34,646 nt of DNA from assembly GCF_001746365.1 (NCBI RefSeq), contig NZ_MJAJ01000030.1:36812-71457 (forward strand), written 5' to 3'. The stretch comes from Streptomyces sp. LUP30. Lineage in GTDB: Bacteria; Actinomycetota; Actinomycetes; Streptomycetales; Streptomycetaceae. Positions 13,856 through 20,812 of the stretch are shown in pieces (the stretch's first letter is position 1; every line of letters starts with the position of its first letter). Under the pieces are notes generated by a model, which made no database searches, was not told the DNA's origin, and saw only the letters and a list, made by a program, of their open reading frames with translations. The translations under genes and the position numbers were made by a program.

Positions 13856-14797
13856 GTGACGTCAGCCCCGCTCGCCGCCCGCCTCCGCGTCCCCAGCGGA
13901 CCGCTGTTCTTCCCCGTCACCGCCTACGGCCTCGACGGCTCCCTGGACCTCGACGTCTTGCGCGCGCACGTCCGCGGCGGCGTCGAGGCGGGCGCCGCCG
14001 CCGTCTTCGCGGCCTGCGGAACCGGGGAGTTCCACGCGCTCGCACCGGAGGAGTTCGAGGCCTGCGTCCGGGCGGCGGTGGAGGAGACCGCCGGGCGGGT
14101 CCCGGTCGTCGCGGGCGCCGGATACGGCACCGCGCTCGCCGTCCGGTACGCGCGGCTGGCCGAGTCGGCCGGCGCGGACGGCCTGCTCGCCATGCCTCCC
14201 TACCTCGTCGTCGCCGCACAGGAGGGCCTGCTGCGGCACTACCGGTCGGTGGCGGCCGCGACCTCGCTGCCCGTCGTCGTCTACCAGCGCGACAACGCCG
14301 TCTTCACCCCGGAGACCGTCGTCGAACTCGCCCGGACCGAGGGGATCGTCGGCCTCAAGGACGGCCTCGGCGACCTCGACCTGATGCAGCGGATCATCAG
14401 CGCCGTGCGCACCGAGGCCCCCGGCGACTTCCTGTACTTCAACGGCCTGCCGACCGCCGAACAGACCCAGCTCGCCTACCGCGCCCTCGGCGTCACCCTC
14501 TACTCCTCGGCCGTGTTCTGCTTCGCCCCCGAGATCGCCCTCGCCTTCCACCGGGCGCTCACCACCGGCGACGACGGCACCGTCCACCGCCTCCTCGACG
14601 GCTTCTACCGGCCGTTCGTCGAACTGCGCGCCCAGGGCCGCGGTTACGCCGTCTCGCTCGTCAAGGCCGCGGTCCGGCTGCGCGGGCTCGACGTCGGCGA
14701 GGTCCGCCCGCCGCTGCACGAGCCGGGCGAGGACCATGTCAAACAGCTCGCCCTGGTGCTGGAGCGCGGCTACGCGCTGCTGGAGGAGGACAAGTAG
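13856..14797 (+). CDS. kdgD: 5-dehydro-4-deoxyglucarate dehydratase
   Basis: A 313-residue class I aldolase-fold enzyme of the DHDPS superfamily. SGPLFFPVTAY, AACGTGEFHAL, the Tyr in VVVYQRDNA (Y143) and the Schiff-base Lys in VGLKDGLGD (K168) are family hallmarks. FNGLPTAEQ, LYSSAVFCFAP and GYAVSLVKA are typical of KdgD. It dehydrates and decarboxylates 5-dehydro-4-deoxyglucarate to 2,5-dioxopentanoate (alpha-ketoglutarate semialdehyde). GGGAG (13846-13850) supports the GTG at 13856; an in-frame ATG at 13838 would lie within the operator repeat. Together with divergent udh it covers the first and penultimate steps of galacturonate oxidation. The galactarate dehydratase and the semialdehyde dehydrogenase are not nearby. 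The stop overlaps the next start by one base. Confidence 0.9.
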   Translation: MTSAPLAARLRVPSGPLFFPVTAYGLDGSLDLDVLRAHVRGGVEAGAAAVFAACGTGEFHALAPEEFEACVRAAVEETAGRVPVVAGAGYGTALAVRYARLAESAGADGLLAMPPYLVVAAQEGLLRHYRSVAAATSLPVVVYQRDNAVFTPETVVELARTEGIVGLKDGLGDLDLMQRIISAVRTEAPGDFLYFNGLPTAEQTQLAYRALGVTLYSSAVFCFAPEIALAFHRALTTGDDGTVHRLLDGFYRPFVELRAQGRGYAVSLVKAAVRLRGLDVGEVRPPLHEPGEDHVKQLALVLERGYALLEEDK

Positions 14798-15960
14798 TGA
14801 AGGCGTCGACTTTCGTCTACCCCTGGGACATCACCGGCGACCCCGGCGCGCCGGCCCGGATCGCCGCGCTCGGCGTGGAGCAGGTGACCCTGGCCTCGGC
14901 CTACCACTCCACCCGCGCCCTGACCCCCCGTCACCCGCGGCACCGCATCGTCACCGCCGAGCACGCGGCCGTGCTGTACCCGCCGGACGACCGCTGGGCG
15001 GGACGCGCCCTGCGCCCGTACCCGGCGGGCGGCTGGGCCCCCGGCGACGCGTGGGGCGAGGCCGCCGAGGCCCTCGCCGCCGCCGGGCCGGAGGTGCACA
15101 CCTGGGTGGTCCTGGCGCACAACTCCCGCCTGGGCGCGGAGCGTCCGGACACCTCGGTGGTCAACGCCTACGGCGACCGCTACCCCTGGGCGCCCTGCAT
15201 CGCGCAGCCCGCCACGCGCGCGTACCTGGTCGACCTCGCCGCCGAGGCCGCCGTGCGCCCCGGCGCGGCGGGCGCCGAGCTGGAGTCCCTCGGCTGGTAC
15301 GGCCTCCAGCACCTGCACGCCCACGACAAGACGGGCGGCGTCGGTCTCGGGGACGCCGGCCAGTACCTGATGGCGCTCTGCTTCTGCCCCGACTGCCGGG
15401 CCGGCTACGGCGCACAGGGGCTGGACCCCGACGAGCTCGCCGCCGCCGTCCGGGAGGCGCTGGAGCCGCTGTGGCGAGGCGCGCCGGACGACCAGGGCTG
15501 GTCCGGGGTCGAGAAGCTCCTCGGGGAGGAGACGGCCGCGGCCACGCGCGCGTGGCGCGACGAACGGGCCCGCACCCTCCAGGAGACGGCCGTGGCCGCC
15601 GTCCGGGCGGCCGCGCCCACCGGCTTCCAGGTCCTGCTGCACGCCGACCCCGTGACGCACCACGTCGGCGCCAACCCGGGCGTCGACCCCGCGCACATCC
15701 TGTCCGTCGCGGACGGAGTCGTCGTCCCCTGCGCCGACGGGCCCGGCCTGCTGACGCCCTTCGCCGAACAGGGCCGCGAGGGCGCGGTCCTCGCCGCCAA
15801 CTTCGGCGTCGTCGCCGGCATGGGCGGCAGCCCGGGCACGCTGACCGCCGACATGGCCCGCGCGCGCGAACTCGGCGCGACCGAAGTCCGGCTGTATCAC
15901 GCGGGACTGGCGTCGGACGCCGACCTAGAGGCGGTGCGCGAGGCACTCACCTCACGCTGA
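14797..15960 (+). CDS. Unrecognised protein coupled to kdgD, possible TIM-barrel hydrolase-like
   Basis: A 387-residue cytoplasmic protein with no signal peptide. It starts at a GTG sharing its G with the kdgD TAG stop, with GGAGGAGG at 14782-14789, so it is clearly in the kdgD operon. The order of short hydrophobic strands and helices (ASTFVYPWDIT, VEQVTLASAYHS, EVHTWVVLAHNS, GVVVPCADG, AVLAANFGVVAG, ATEVRLYHAGLA) suggests a (beta/alpha)8 barrel. Marked motifs are LESLGWYGLQHLHAHDK and LMALCFCPDCRAGYGAQGLDP with a Cys-x-Cys-x-x-Cys group; the latter resembles segments in uncharacterised glycosidase-like proteins. A role in galacturonate or pectin use is inferred from coupling only; the reaction is unknown. 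Confidence 0.85.
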   Translation: MKASTFVYPWDITGDPGAPARIAALGVEQVTLASAYHSTRALTPRHPRHRIVTAEHAAVLYPPDDRWAGRALRPYPAGGWAPGDAWGEAAEALAAAGPEVHTWVVLAHNSRLGAERPDTSVVNAYGDRYPWAPCIAQPATRAYLVDLAAEAAVRPGAAGAELESLGWYGLQHLHAHDKTGGVGLGDAGQYLMALCFCPDCRAGYGAQGLDPDELAAAVREALEPLWRGAPDDQGWSGVEKLLGEETAAATRAWRDERARTLQETAVAAVRAAAPTGFQVLLHADPVTHHVGANPGVDPAHILSVADGVVVPCADGPGLLTPFAEQGREGAVLAANFGVVAGMGGSPGTLTADMARARELGATEVRLYHAGLASDADLEAVREALTSR

Positions 15961-15980
15961 CCGGTCGCACGCGGCGGCGC

Positions 15981-16055
15981 CCGGGCCGTGACGCGGGGCA
16001 GGGCGGCGCGTGCCGGGCCGTGACGCGGGGCAGGGCGGCGCGTGCCGGGCCGTGA
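15981..16055. repeat. 32-bp tandem repeat (2.3 copies) with further GC-rich repeats to 16170
   Basis: Two exact 32-base units (15981-16012, 16013-16044) each begin CCGGGCCGTGACGCGGGGCA, followed by 11 bases of a third. Beyond it, 16105-16175 is built from imperfect CCGGTCGTC-type units about 16-18 bases apart. The stretch lies between the convergent stops of the kdgD operon and the MFS gene and probably serves as a structured, terminator-like spacer. Confidence 0.8.
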
Positions 16056-16173
16056 TCCGCCGCGCCCGGCGCGCGGCGGGCTGGGCGTGCCGGACGCCGG
16101 GGTCCGGTCGTCCAGGTCCGGTCCGGTCGTCGGAGTGCGGTCGTCGGGGCCCGGTCGCCGAGGGCCGGTCGTC

Positions 16174-17418
16174 TCACGTCGGGTCGGCGTCGGACGGGGC
16201 CGTGGAGGGTGCTCGTCCGGTGTGCTCGCCGAGTCGCGCGCGGGCTCGCAGCAGGGGGAGGACCGCCGTCAGCCGCGCCGACCCGAGGGTCAGCAACAGC
16301 GGCTGGTACGGAAGGAGTTCGACCAGGCCCGCGCCCGCTGCCAGGCCGACCGCGTTCGGCGCGAACAGCAGGGTGGCGGCCGTGGCGGAGGCCCGGCCGA
16401 GCAGCGCGTCCGGGGTCCGCTGCTGCACGGCGGTCAGCGCGGCGATCAGGGGGCAGGGCAGCCCCGCCCCGATCGCTGCGCTGCACATCAGGGCCACGGG
16501 ATCCGAGGGCACGGCCTGCGCGACGACCGCCACGGCGGTGAGGGCGATCCCGTAGGCGGCGAAGCGGCGCGCCCCCAGCCGCCGCAGCGCCGGCCCCGAG
16601 AGCAGCCCCACCACGACCGAACCGGCGCCCTGGGCGGCGTAGAGCACGCCCACGTACGCGGGGGAGCGGCCGAGACCCTCGACGACGGCGTACAGCAGCG
16701 GCGCGCCGAAGCCCGCGAACAGCATCGTCGTGCCGCCCGCCACGACCAGGGGGCGCAGCTCGGGATGCCCCCACAGGAAGCGGGCGCCCTCGGCGGTCTG
16801 CGCCCGCCAGTGGCCGGCGGCCCGCCGCGGCCGTTCCTCGCGGACCCGCATGGACCCGTACAGCCCGGCCGCGCACACGAACGTGGCCGCGTCCAGCAGT
16901 GCCACACCGTGGCCGCCGTAGGCCGCGTACACGACCGCGCCGGTCGGCGGGGCGACCAGCTTCATGCCCTCGGTGAGCGTCATGCGCAGTCCGTTGAAGT
17001 CGCCGAGCAGATCCGGGGCGACGACGGCGGCGACGAGCGCGGACTCGGCCGCGTCGACCACGACGGAGGCGGCGCCGTACAGGAACAGCACCGCGAACAG
17101 CAGCCACAGCCGGTGGGGTGAGTCCACGGCGAGCACGGCGAGCAGCAGGGCCGCCGGGCCCAGGTTGAAGGCGACGAGCAGGGGGCGCCGACGGGTGCGG
17201 TCGGCGAGGGAGCCCAGCAGCGGGGCCAGCAGCGTGGGCGCCCACAGCGCCAGCACGCACAGGGCGGCGAGCCCGTTCGAGCCGGTGAGGTCCTTGACCC
17301 ACACGCCGGACGCCAGCCAGAGCGCCGAGGTGCCGAAGCCGGACACCACCGACACGCCGAGACAGAGCGCAGTGTCACGGTGCCGCAGGACCCGTACCAC
17401 GGACCATTTCTTCCTCAT
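16174..17418 (-). CDS. MFS transporter
   Basis: A 414-residue membrane protein with about 12 hydrophobic segments. It opens with MRKKWSVVRVLRHRDTALCLGVSVVSGFGTSALWLA, and the loop after helix two contains LGSLADRTRRRPLLVA, a clear MFS motif A (G-x-x-x-D-R-x-x-R-R). The arrangement resembles the MFS_3/enterobactin-exporter type drug or metabolite exporters (a second-half motif SGPALRRLGARRFAAYG is present). The substrate cannot be read from sequence. Although it sits next to the kdgD operon it faces the other way and may be unrelated to uronates. The ATG at 17418 has a weak ribosome site. AAGGAGG on the opposite strand at 17440-17446 has no start codon at proper distance. Confidence 0.88.
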   Translation of the reverse strand: MRKKWSVVRVLRHRDTALCLGVSVVSGFGTSALWLASGVWVKDLTGSNGLAALCVLALWAPTLLAPLLGSLADRTRRRPLLVAFNLGPAALLLAVLAVDSPHRLWLLFAVLFLYGAASVVVDAAESALVAAVVAPDLLGDFNGLRMTLTEGMKLVAPPTGAVVYAAYGGHGVALLDAATFVCAAGLYGSMRVREERPRRAAGHWRAQTAEGARFLWGHPELRPLVVAGGTTMLFAGFGAPLLYAVVEGLGRSPAYVGVLYAAQGAGSVVVGLLSGPALRRLGARRFAAYGIALTAVAVVAQAVPSDPVALMCSAAIGAGLPCPLIAALTAVQQRTPDALLGRASATAATLLFAPNAVGLAAGAGLVELLPYQPLLLTLGSARLTAVLPLLRARARLGEHTGRAPSTAPSDADPT

Positions 17419-17517
17419 GCCTGGTCATCGTGGGTCTAAGGAGGTCCTCGCCGCATCGGGCAGGTGCCCTGTGTGGGGGCCGCGATGAGTTTCCTGCGCG
17501 CGGACGGTCTCCCTCAT

Positions 17518-18114
17518 ATGACCGACACGACGACGACCTTCGACCTCGGGCCCCAGGCCCGGATCATCGCGCGCCTCGCGGACGGCGTGCGCGACGAGCA
17601 GCTCGCGCGCGAGACACCCTGTCCGGGCTGTGCCGTACGCAACCTGCTCGGACACCTCACCGGCCTGTCCCTCGCCTTCCGGGATGCGGCCCGCAAGGAC
17701 CTCGGCCCCACCACCGACACCCCTCCCGACGCGGCCGAGCCGGACATCGGCCCCGGCTGGCGCGAAGAACTGGCCGAGGCGCTCGACGCCCTCGTCGAGG
17801 CCTGGCGCGACCCGGCCGCCCGGACCGGCATGACCCGCGCGGGCGGCGTGGACCTGCCCGGGGCGGTCGCCGCCGCCGTCGTCGCCGACGAGCTGGTGAT
17901 CCACGGCTGGGACCTGGCCCGGGCCACCGGCCAGGAGTACGACCCCGACCCGGCTGCGCTGTCCGCGGCCCATGGATTCCTGGCCGCCGCGGCCGACGGC
18001 GCATCGGGCGCCGGCCCCTTCGGGCCCGTCTTCCCCGTCCCGGGGGACGCCCCGCTGCTCGACCGCGCGGTCGGACTGAGCGGACGCGATCCGGGGTGGA
18101 CGCCCCGGTCGTAG
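17518..18114 (+). CDS. TIGR03086-type protein (DinB/maleylpyruvate-isomerase-like fold)
   Basis: A 198-residue protein. The stretch FDLGPQARIIARLADGVRDEQLARETPCPGCAVRNLLGHLTGLSLAFRD with its metal-ligand His, and later VVADELVIHGWDLARATGQ with H-x-W-D-L-A, are the marks of the actinobacterial TIGR03086/mycothiol-dependent maleylpyruvate isomerase-like N-terminal fold, a four-helix DinB-like bundle. Members bind a divalent metal, and some use mycothiol. The substrate is unknown. The ATG at 17518 suits the family start; there is no ribosome site, so it may be leaderless. An in-frame ATG at 17485 with GGGGG upstream would add 11 residues. Probably monocistronic. Confidence 0.85.
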   Translation: MTDTTTTFDLGPQARIIARLADGVRDEQLARETPCPGCAVRNLLGHLTGLSLAFRDAARKDLGPTTDTPPDAAEPDIGPGWREELAEALDALVEAWRDPAARTGMTRAGGVDLPGAVAAAVVADELVIHGWDLARATGQEYDPDPAALSAAHGFLAAAADGASGAGPFGPVFPVPGDAPLLDRAVGLSGRDPGWTPRS

Positions 18115-18294
18115 CCGCGGGCACGCGTACCGGCAGGCGCCGGCAGGCACGTGCGGCCGCAGTCGCGCCCGGCCGCGCCCCGGCCGCACGCCGTCGCGCC
18201 GAGCGGTGGGCATGCGGTAGACGTCGGCATGAGGTTGCCGTAGACGGACGCAATCAGGGCGCGTCCGGCGGGAGCGAAACGTACGCTCCCCACC

Positions 18295-19056
18295 ATGCCC
18301 CTCAGTCTCACCGTCCTCGGCACCGCCTCTCCGCACCCGGGGCCGGGCCGCCCCTGCTCCGGGTACCTGCTGCGCGGCGCCGGGGCCGAAGTGTGGATGG
18401 ACGCGGGGCCCGGCACGTTCGCGGAGTTGCAGCGGCACACGGACCCCGACCGGCTCACGGCGATCTGGATCTCCCATCTGCACGCGGACCACAGCGCGGA
18501 CCTCCTCGCCGCCGCCTACGCGTTCGCCTACGGCGGGATGACCCCGCCGGCCCCGATCCCGGTGTACGCGCCGCTCGACTGCGCCCGGCGGCTGGCCGGC
18601 TTCCTGGGCGAGGCGGACGTACGGTTCCTCAGCGAGTGCCTCGACTTCAGACCGCTGTTCGACGGGCACACCGTGCGGCACTGGAACCTGCGGCTCACCT
18701 CGCGTGCGGTGGCCCACGACACCGAGGCGTACGCGCTGCGCGTCGAGTGCCAGGGCAGCGTCCTCGCGTACTCCGGGGACAGCGGGCCGTGCGACGCGCT
18801 CACCGAACTCGCCTCGGGGGCCGACCTGTTCCTGTGCGAGGCCGACCTCGACCGGCATCGCGAAGGCGAACATGGGCAGCCGGTGCATCTCACGCCCGAG
18901 GACGCCGGAGAGGCCGCCCGCAAGGCAGGGGTGCGCGAGCTGTACATCACCCATGTCGGCCCGACGATGACCCGGGAGGCGGCGACCGCCCGCGCCGCCG
19001 CCGTCTTCGAGGGCCCCACCCGTACGGCGCGTGAGGGCGAGACCATCCCCTTCTGA
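18295..19056 (+). CDS. Metallo-beta-lactamase fold hydrolase (RNase Z / phosphodiesterase-like)
   Basis: A 253-residue cytoplasmic protein. LTVLGTASPHPGPGRPCSGYL opens the fold, and WISHLHADHSADL is the zinc motif H-x-H-x-D-H. VLAYSGDSGPCD supplies the bridging Asp, and LYITHVGP the last His. The layout is that of RNase Z/ElaC-like and cyclic-phosphodiesterase-like MBL proteins, but the long RNase Z exosite arm is absent, so tRNA processing is not implied. TACGCT at 18282-18287 lies eight bases before the ATG with no ribosome site between them, so the mRNA is probably leaderless. 18115-18281 holds GC-rich spacer and no gene. Confidence 0.88.
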   Translation: MPLSLTVLGTASPHPGPGRPCSGYLLRGAGAEVWMDAGPGTFAELQRHTDPDRLTAIWISHLHADHSADLLAAAYAFAYGGMTPPAPIPVYAPLDCARRLAGFLGEADVRFLSECLDFRPLFDGHTVRHWNLRLTSRAVAHDTEAYALRVECQGSVLAYSGDSGPCDALTELASGADLFLCEADLDRHREGEHGQPVHLTPEDAGEAARKAGVRELYITHVGPTMTREAATARAAAVFEGPTRTAREGETIPF

Positions 19057-19109
19057 CCCCACTTGGGTCCCTTGCGTCCCGGCAACCCCGGCTTCCTTTG
19101 CCAGAAGCA

Positions 19110-19138
19110 TTGACGAAACCCGGGGCTCCTCCTACCTT
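19110..19138 (+). promoter_or_regulatory. Promoter of the gntR operon
   Basis: TTGACG (19110-19115), a spacer of exactly 17 bases, then TACCTT (19133-19138). The start site is predicted near 19145, giving a leader of about 75 bases that contains the operator repeats. Confidence 0.75.
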
Positions 19139-19159
19139 CAACGCGTCGTACTTCGTACG

Positions 19160-19214
19160 TCATATATGAGACGCGATATGCGAGATCCGAGAGCGGATAC
19201 GCGACATCCGAGAG
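19160..19214 (+). promoter_or_regulatory. Operator array in the gntR leader
   Basis: Three elements are packed before the ATG at 19221. First is the perfect palindrome TCATATATGA (19160-19169). Two direct repeats of 21-bp period follow, GATATGCGAGATCCGAGAG (19175-19193) and GATACGCGACATCCGAGAG (19196-19214), identical at 17 of 19 positions. The second contains an inverted repeat CGGAT/ATCCG. They lie just downstream of the promoter, fitting autorepression by the encoded GntR-family protein. The second repeat also supplies the ribosome site (GAGAGG). Confidence 0.65.
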
Positions 19215-19220
19215 GCGCGC

Positions 19221-19904
19221 ATGACCTCTGTGCCCACGCCGATCCCCTCCCGCACGCAGTACGTGCTGGAGGAGATCAAACGCCGCATCCTCACCGGACG
19301 GCTGACGCCCGGTCAGGCCCTGGTCGAGACCGAGCTCGCCGCGCAGTTCGGGGTCTCCAAGACCCCGGTGCGCGAGGCGCTCAAGACCCTGGCCGGCACC
19401 GGCCTGGTCGTCATGAGCCAGTACAAGGGCGTCACGGTGCGCATGGTGGACGCGGACATGGCGCGCGAGGTCTACGACGTACGCCTGCTCCTCGAACCCG
19501 AGGCGCTCCGGCGGGCCGTGCGCCGGGGCGCGTCCCTGGACGCCGCACGCGAGGCGCTGACCATGGCCGACGAGGCCGCCGACACCGCCGAACGGTCCCT
19601 GGCCAACCGGGAGTTCCACCGCGCCCTGTACCTGCCGTGCGGCAACCCGCTGCTCGGCCGAATGCTCGACGAGGTCCGCGACCAGGCCGCCCTGGTCTCC
19701 GCCGTCGCCTGGGCGGCCTCGCCCTCCTGGGAACGGGAGGCCGGCGAGCACCGCGAGATCCTGCGCCTCGCCCTGGCCGGCGACGCGGACGGTGCGGCCC
19801 GCGCCCTGCACGCCCACATCGCGTCCTTCGTGCACCGGGCGTTCCCCGAGACGGCCGAGGCGGACGCCCTCGAAGAGGCTCCGGCCGAGGAAGGTCAGGA
19901 ATGA
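19221..19904 (+). CDS. GntR-family regulator, FadR/FCD subfamily
   Basis: A 227-residue regulator. Residues 8-75 form the GntR winged helix (TQYVLEEIKRRILTGRLTPGQALVETELAAQFGVSKTPVREALKTLAGTGLV), with the standard recognition helix SKTPVREAL. The FCD all-helical domain follows, with metal/acid-binding candidates in EVYDVRLLLEPEALRRAV, NREFHRALYLPCGN and EREAGEHREIL. FCD regulators respond to sugar acids and other carboxylates. The gene heads the sugar-acid operon and overlaps the next gene by ATGA, so it probably senses an intermediate of the pathway it controls. It ends with an acidic tail (EADALEEAPAEEGQE). Confidence 0.92.
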   Translation: MTSVPTPIPSRTQYVLEEIKRRILTGRLTPGQALVETELAAQFGVSKTPVREALKTLAGTGLVVMSQYKGVTVRMVDADMAREVYDVRLLLEPEALRRAVRRGASLDAAREALTMADEAADTAERSLANREFHRALYLPCGNPLLGRMLDEVRDQAALVSAVAWAASPSWEREAGEHREILRLALAGDADGAARALHAHIASFVHRAFPETAEADALEEAPAEEGQE

Positions 19905-20812
19905 GCAGCGTGGCGTTCGAGACCCAGCGTGCGGCTCTGGCCGACGTGGTGGCCATCCCGGTGACCCCGTTCGCCGAGGACGGCGCCGTCGACCGCAGCG
20001 CTCACCGGGCCCTGGTGCGCCGGCTGCTCGACGGCGGGATCACCACCCTCACCCCGAACGGCAACACCGGCGAGTTCTACGCCCTCACCCCCGAGGAGCG
20101 CCGCCTGGTCACCGAGCTGACCGTCGACGAGGCGGGCGGGCGGGCCGTGATCCTCGCCGGCGTCGGGCACGACGTGCCGACCGCCGTCGCCTCCGCACGC
20201 CACGCCCGGGATGTGGGCGCGCAGATGGTGATGGTCCACCAGCCCGTCCACCCCTATGTCTCGCAGAGCGGCTGGGTCGACTACCACCGCGCCATCGCCG
20301 GGTCCGTGCCCGAACTGGGCGTCGTCCCGTACATCCGCAACGCGCAGCTGCACGGCGAGCGCCTGGCCGAGCTCGCCGACGCCTGCCCGAACGTCATCGG
20401 GGTCAAGTACGCCGTCCCGGACGCCGCCCGCTTCGCGGCGTTCGCGCGGGACGCCGGCCTGGAGCGCTTCGTCTGGGTCGCCGGACTCGCCGAGCCCTAC
20501 GCGCCCTCCTACTTCTCCGCGGGCGCCACCGGCTTCACCTCGGGCCTCGTGAACGTCGCCCCGGCCGTCTCGCTGAACATGATCGAAGCGCTTCGATCAG
20601 GGGACTACCCGGCCGCGATGAAAGTGTGGGAACAGATCAGACGGTTCGAGGAGCTGCGGGCCGCCAACGGTTCCGCCGACAACGTCACCGTCGTCAAGGA
20701 GGCCCTCTCCGCACTGGGACTGTGCCGCCGTGAGGTGCGCCCGCCGAGCCGGTCGCTGCCCGAGGACGAGCGGTCCGAGGTCGCGGCGATCGTGGCGGGA
20801 TGGTCCATATGA
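19901..20812 (+). CDS. DHDPS-family sugar-acid dehydratase or aldolase
   Basis: A 303-residue class I aldolase-fold enzyme. AIPVTPFAEDGAVD, TPNGNTGEFYALTPEE, the Tyr in VVPYIRN (Y144) and the Schiff-base Lys in VIGVKYAVPD (K169) place it in the DHDPS/NAL superfamily. GNTGEF replaces the GTTGES of lysine-pathway DapA, arguing against lysine synthesis. Directly followed, with ATGA overlap, by an L-arabinonate-dehydratase-like gene, it most likely handles the resulting 2-keto-3-deoxy acid: either dehydration to alpha-ketoglutarate semialdehyde (L-2-keto-3-deoxyarabonate dehydratase) or aldol cleavage. Sequence alone does not decide. Coupled to gntR by ATGA. A 20-bp palindrome with an AAGCGCTT core lies inside its 3' part. 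Confidence 0.88.
   Translation: MSSVAFETQRAALADVVAIPVTPFAEDGAVDRSAHRALVRRLLDGGITTLTPNGNTGEFYALTPEERRLVTELTVDEAGGRAVILAGVGHDVPTAVASARHARDVGAQMVMVHQPVHPYVSQSGWVDYHRAIAGSVPELGVVPYIRNAQLHGERLAELADACPNVIGVKYAVPDAARFAAFARDAGLERFVWVAGLAEPYAPSYFSAGATGFTSGLVNVAPAVSLNMIEALRSGDYPAAMKVWEQIRRFEELRAANGSADNVTVVKEALSALGLCRREVRPPSRSLPEDERSEVAAIVAGWSI
20580..20599. promoter_or_regulatory. Perfect 20-bp palindrome with AAGCGCTT core inside the DHDPS-family gene
   Basis: TGATCGAAGCGCTTCGATCA is fully symmetric. LacI-family operators in Gram-positive bacteria often have a central CG with AAGCGCTT-like arms. It lies within coding sequence (reading MIEALRS), about 220 bases before the next gene, so it could be an intragenic operator or simply a codon effect. 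Three more AAGCGCTT cores follow within 8 kb. Confidence 0.45.

Noticed and set aside
15981..16055. CRISPR array or attachment site
   Set aside because: 32-base units abut without spacers, and no integrase, tRNA or cas gene is nearby.
17440..17446. Strong AAGGAGG ribosome site on the plus strand
   Set aside because: No start codon within working distance; the next in-frame candidates are at 17485 and 17518.
19901..20812. Lysine-pathway DapA
   Set aside because: GNTGEF replaces GTTGES, and the gene is coupled to a sugar-acid dehydratase; the lysine-type copy is the partial gene at 1-283.
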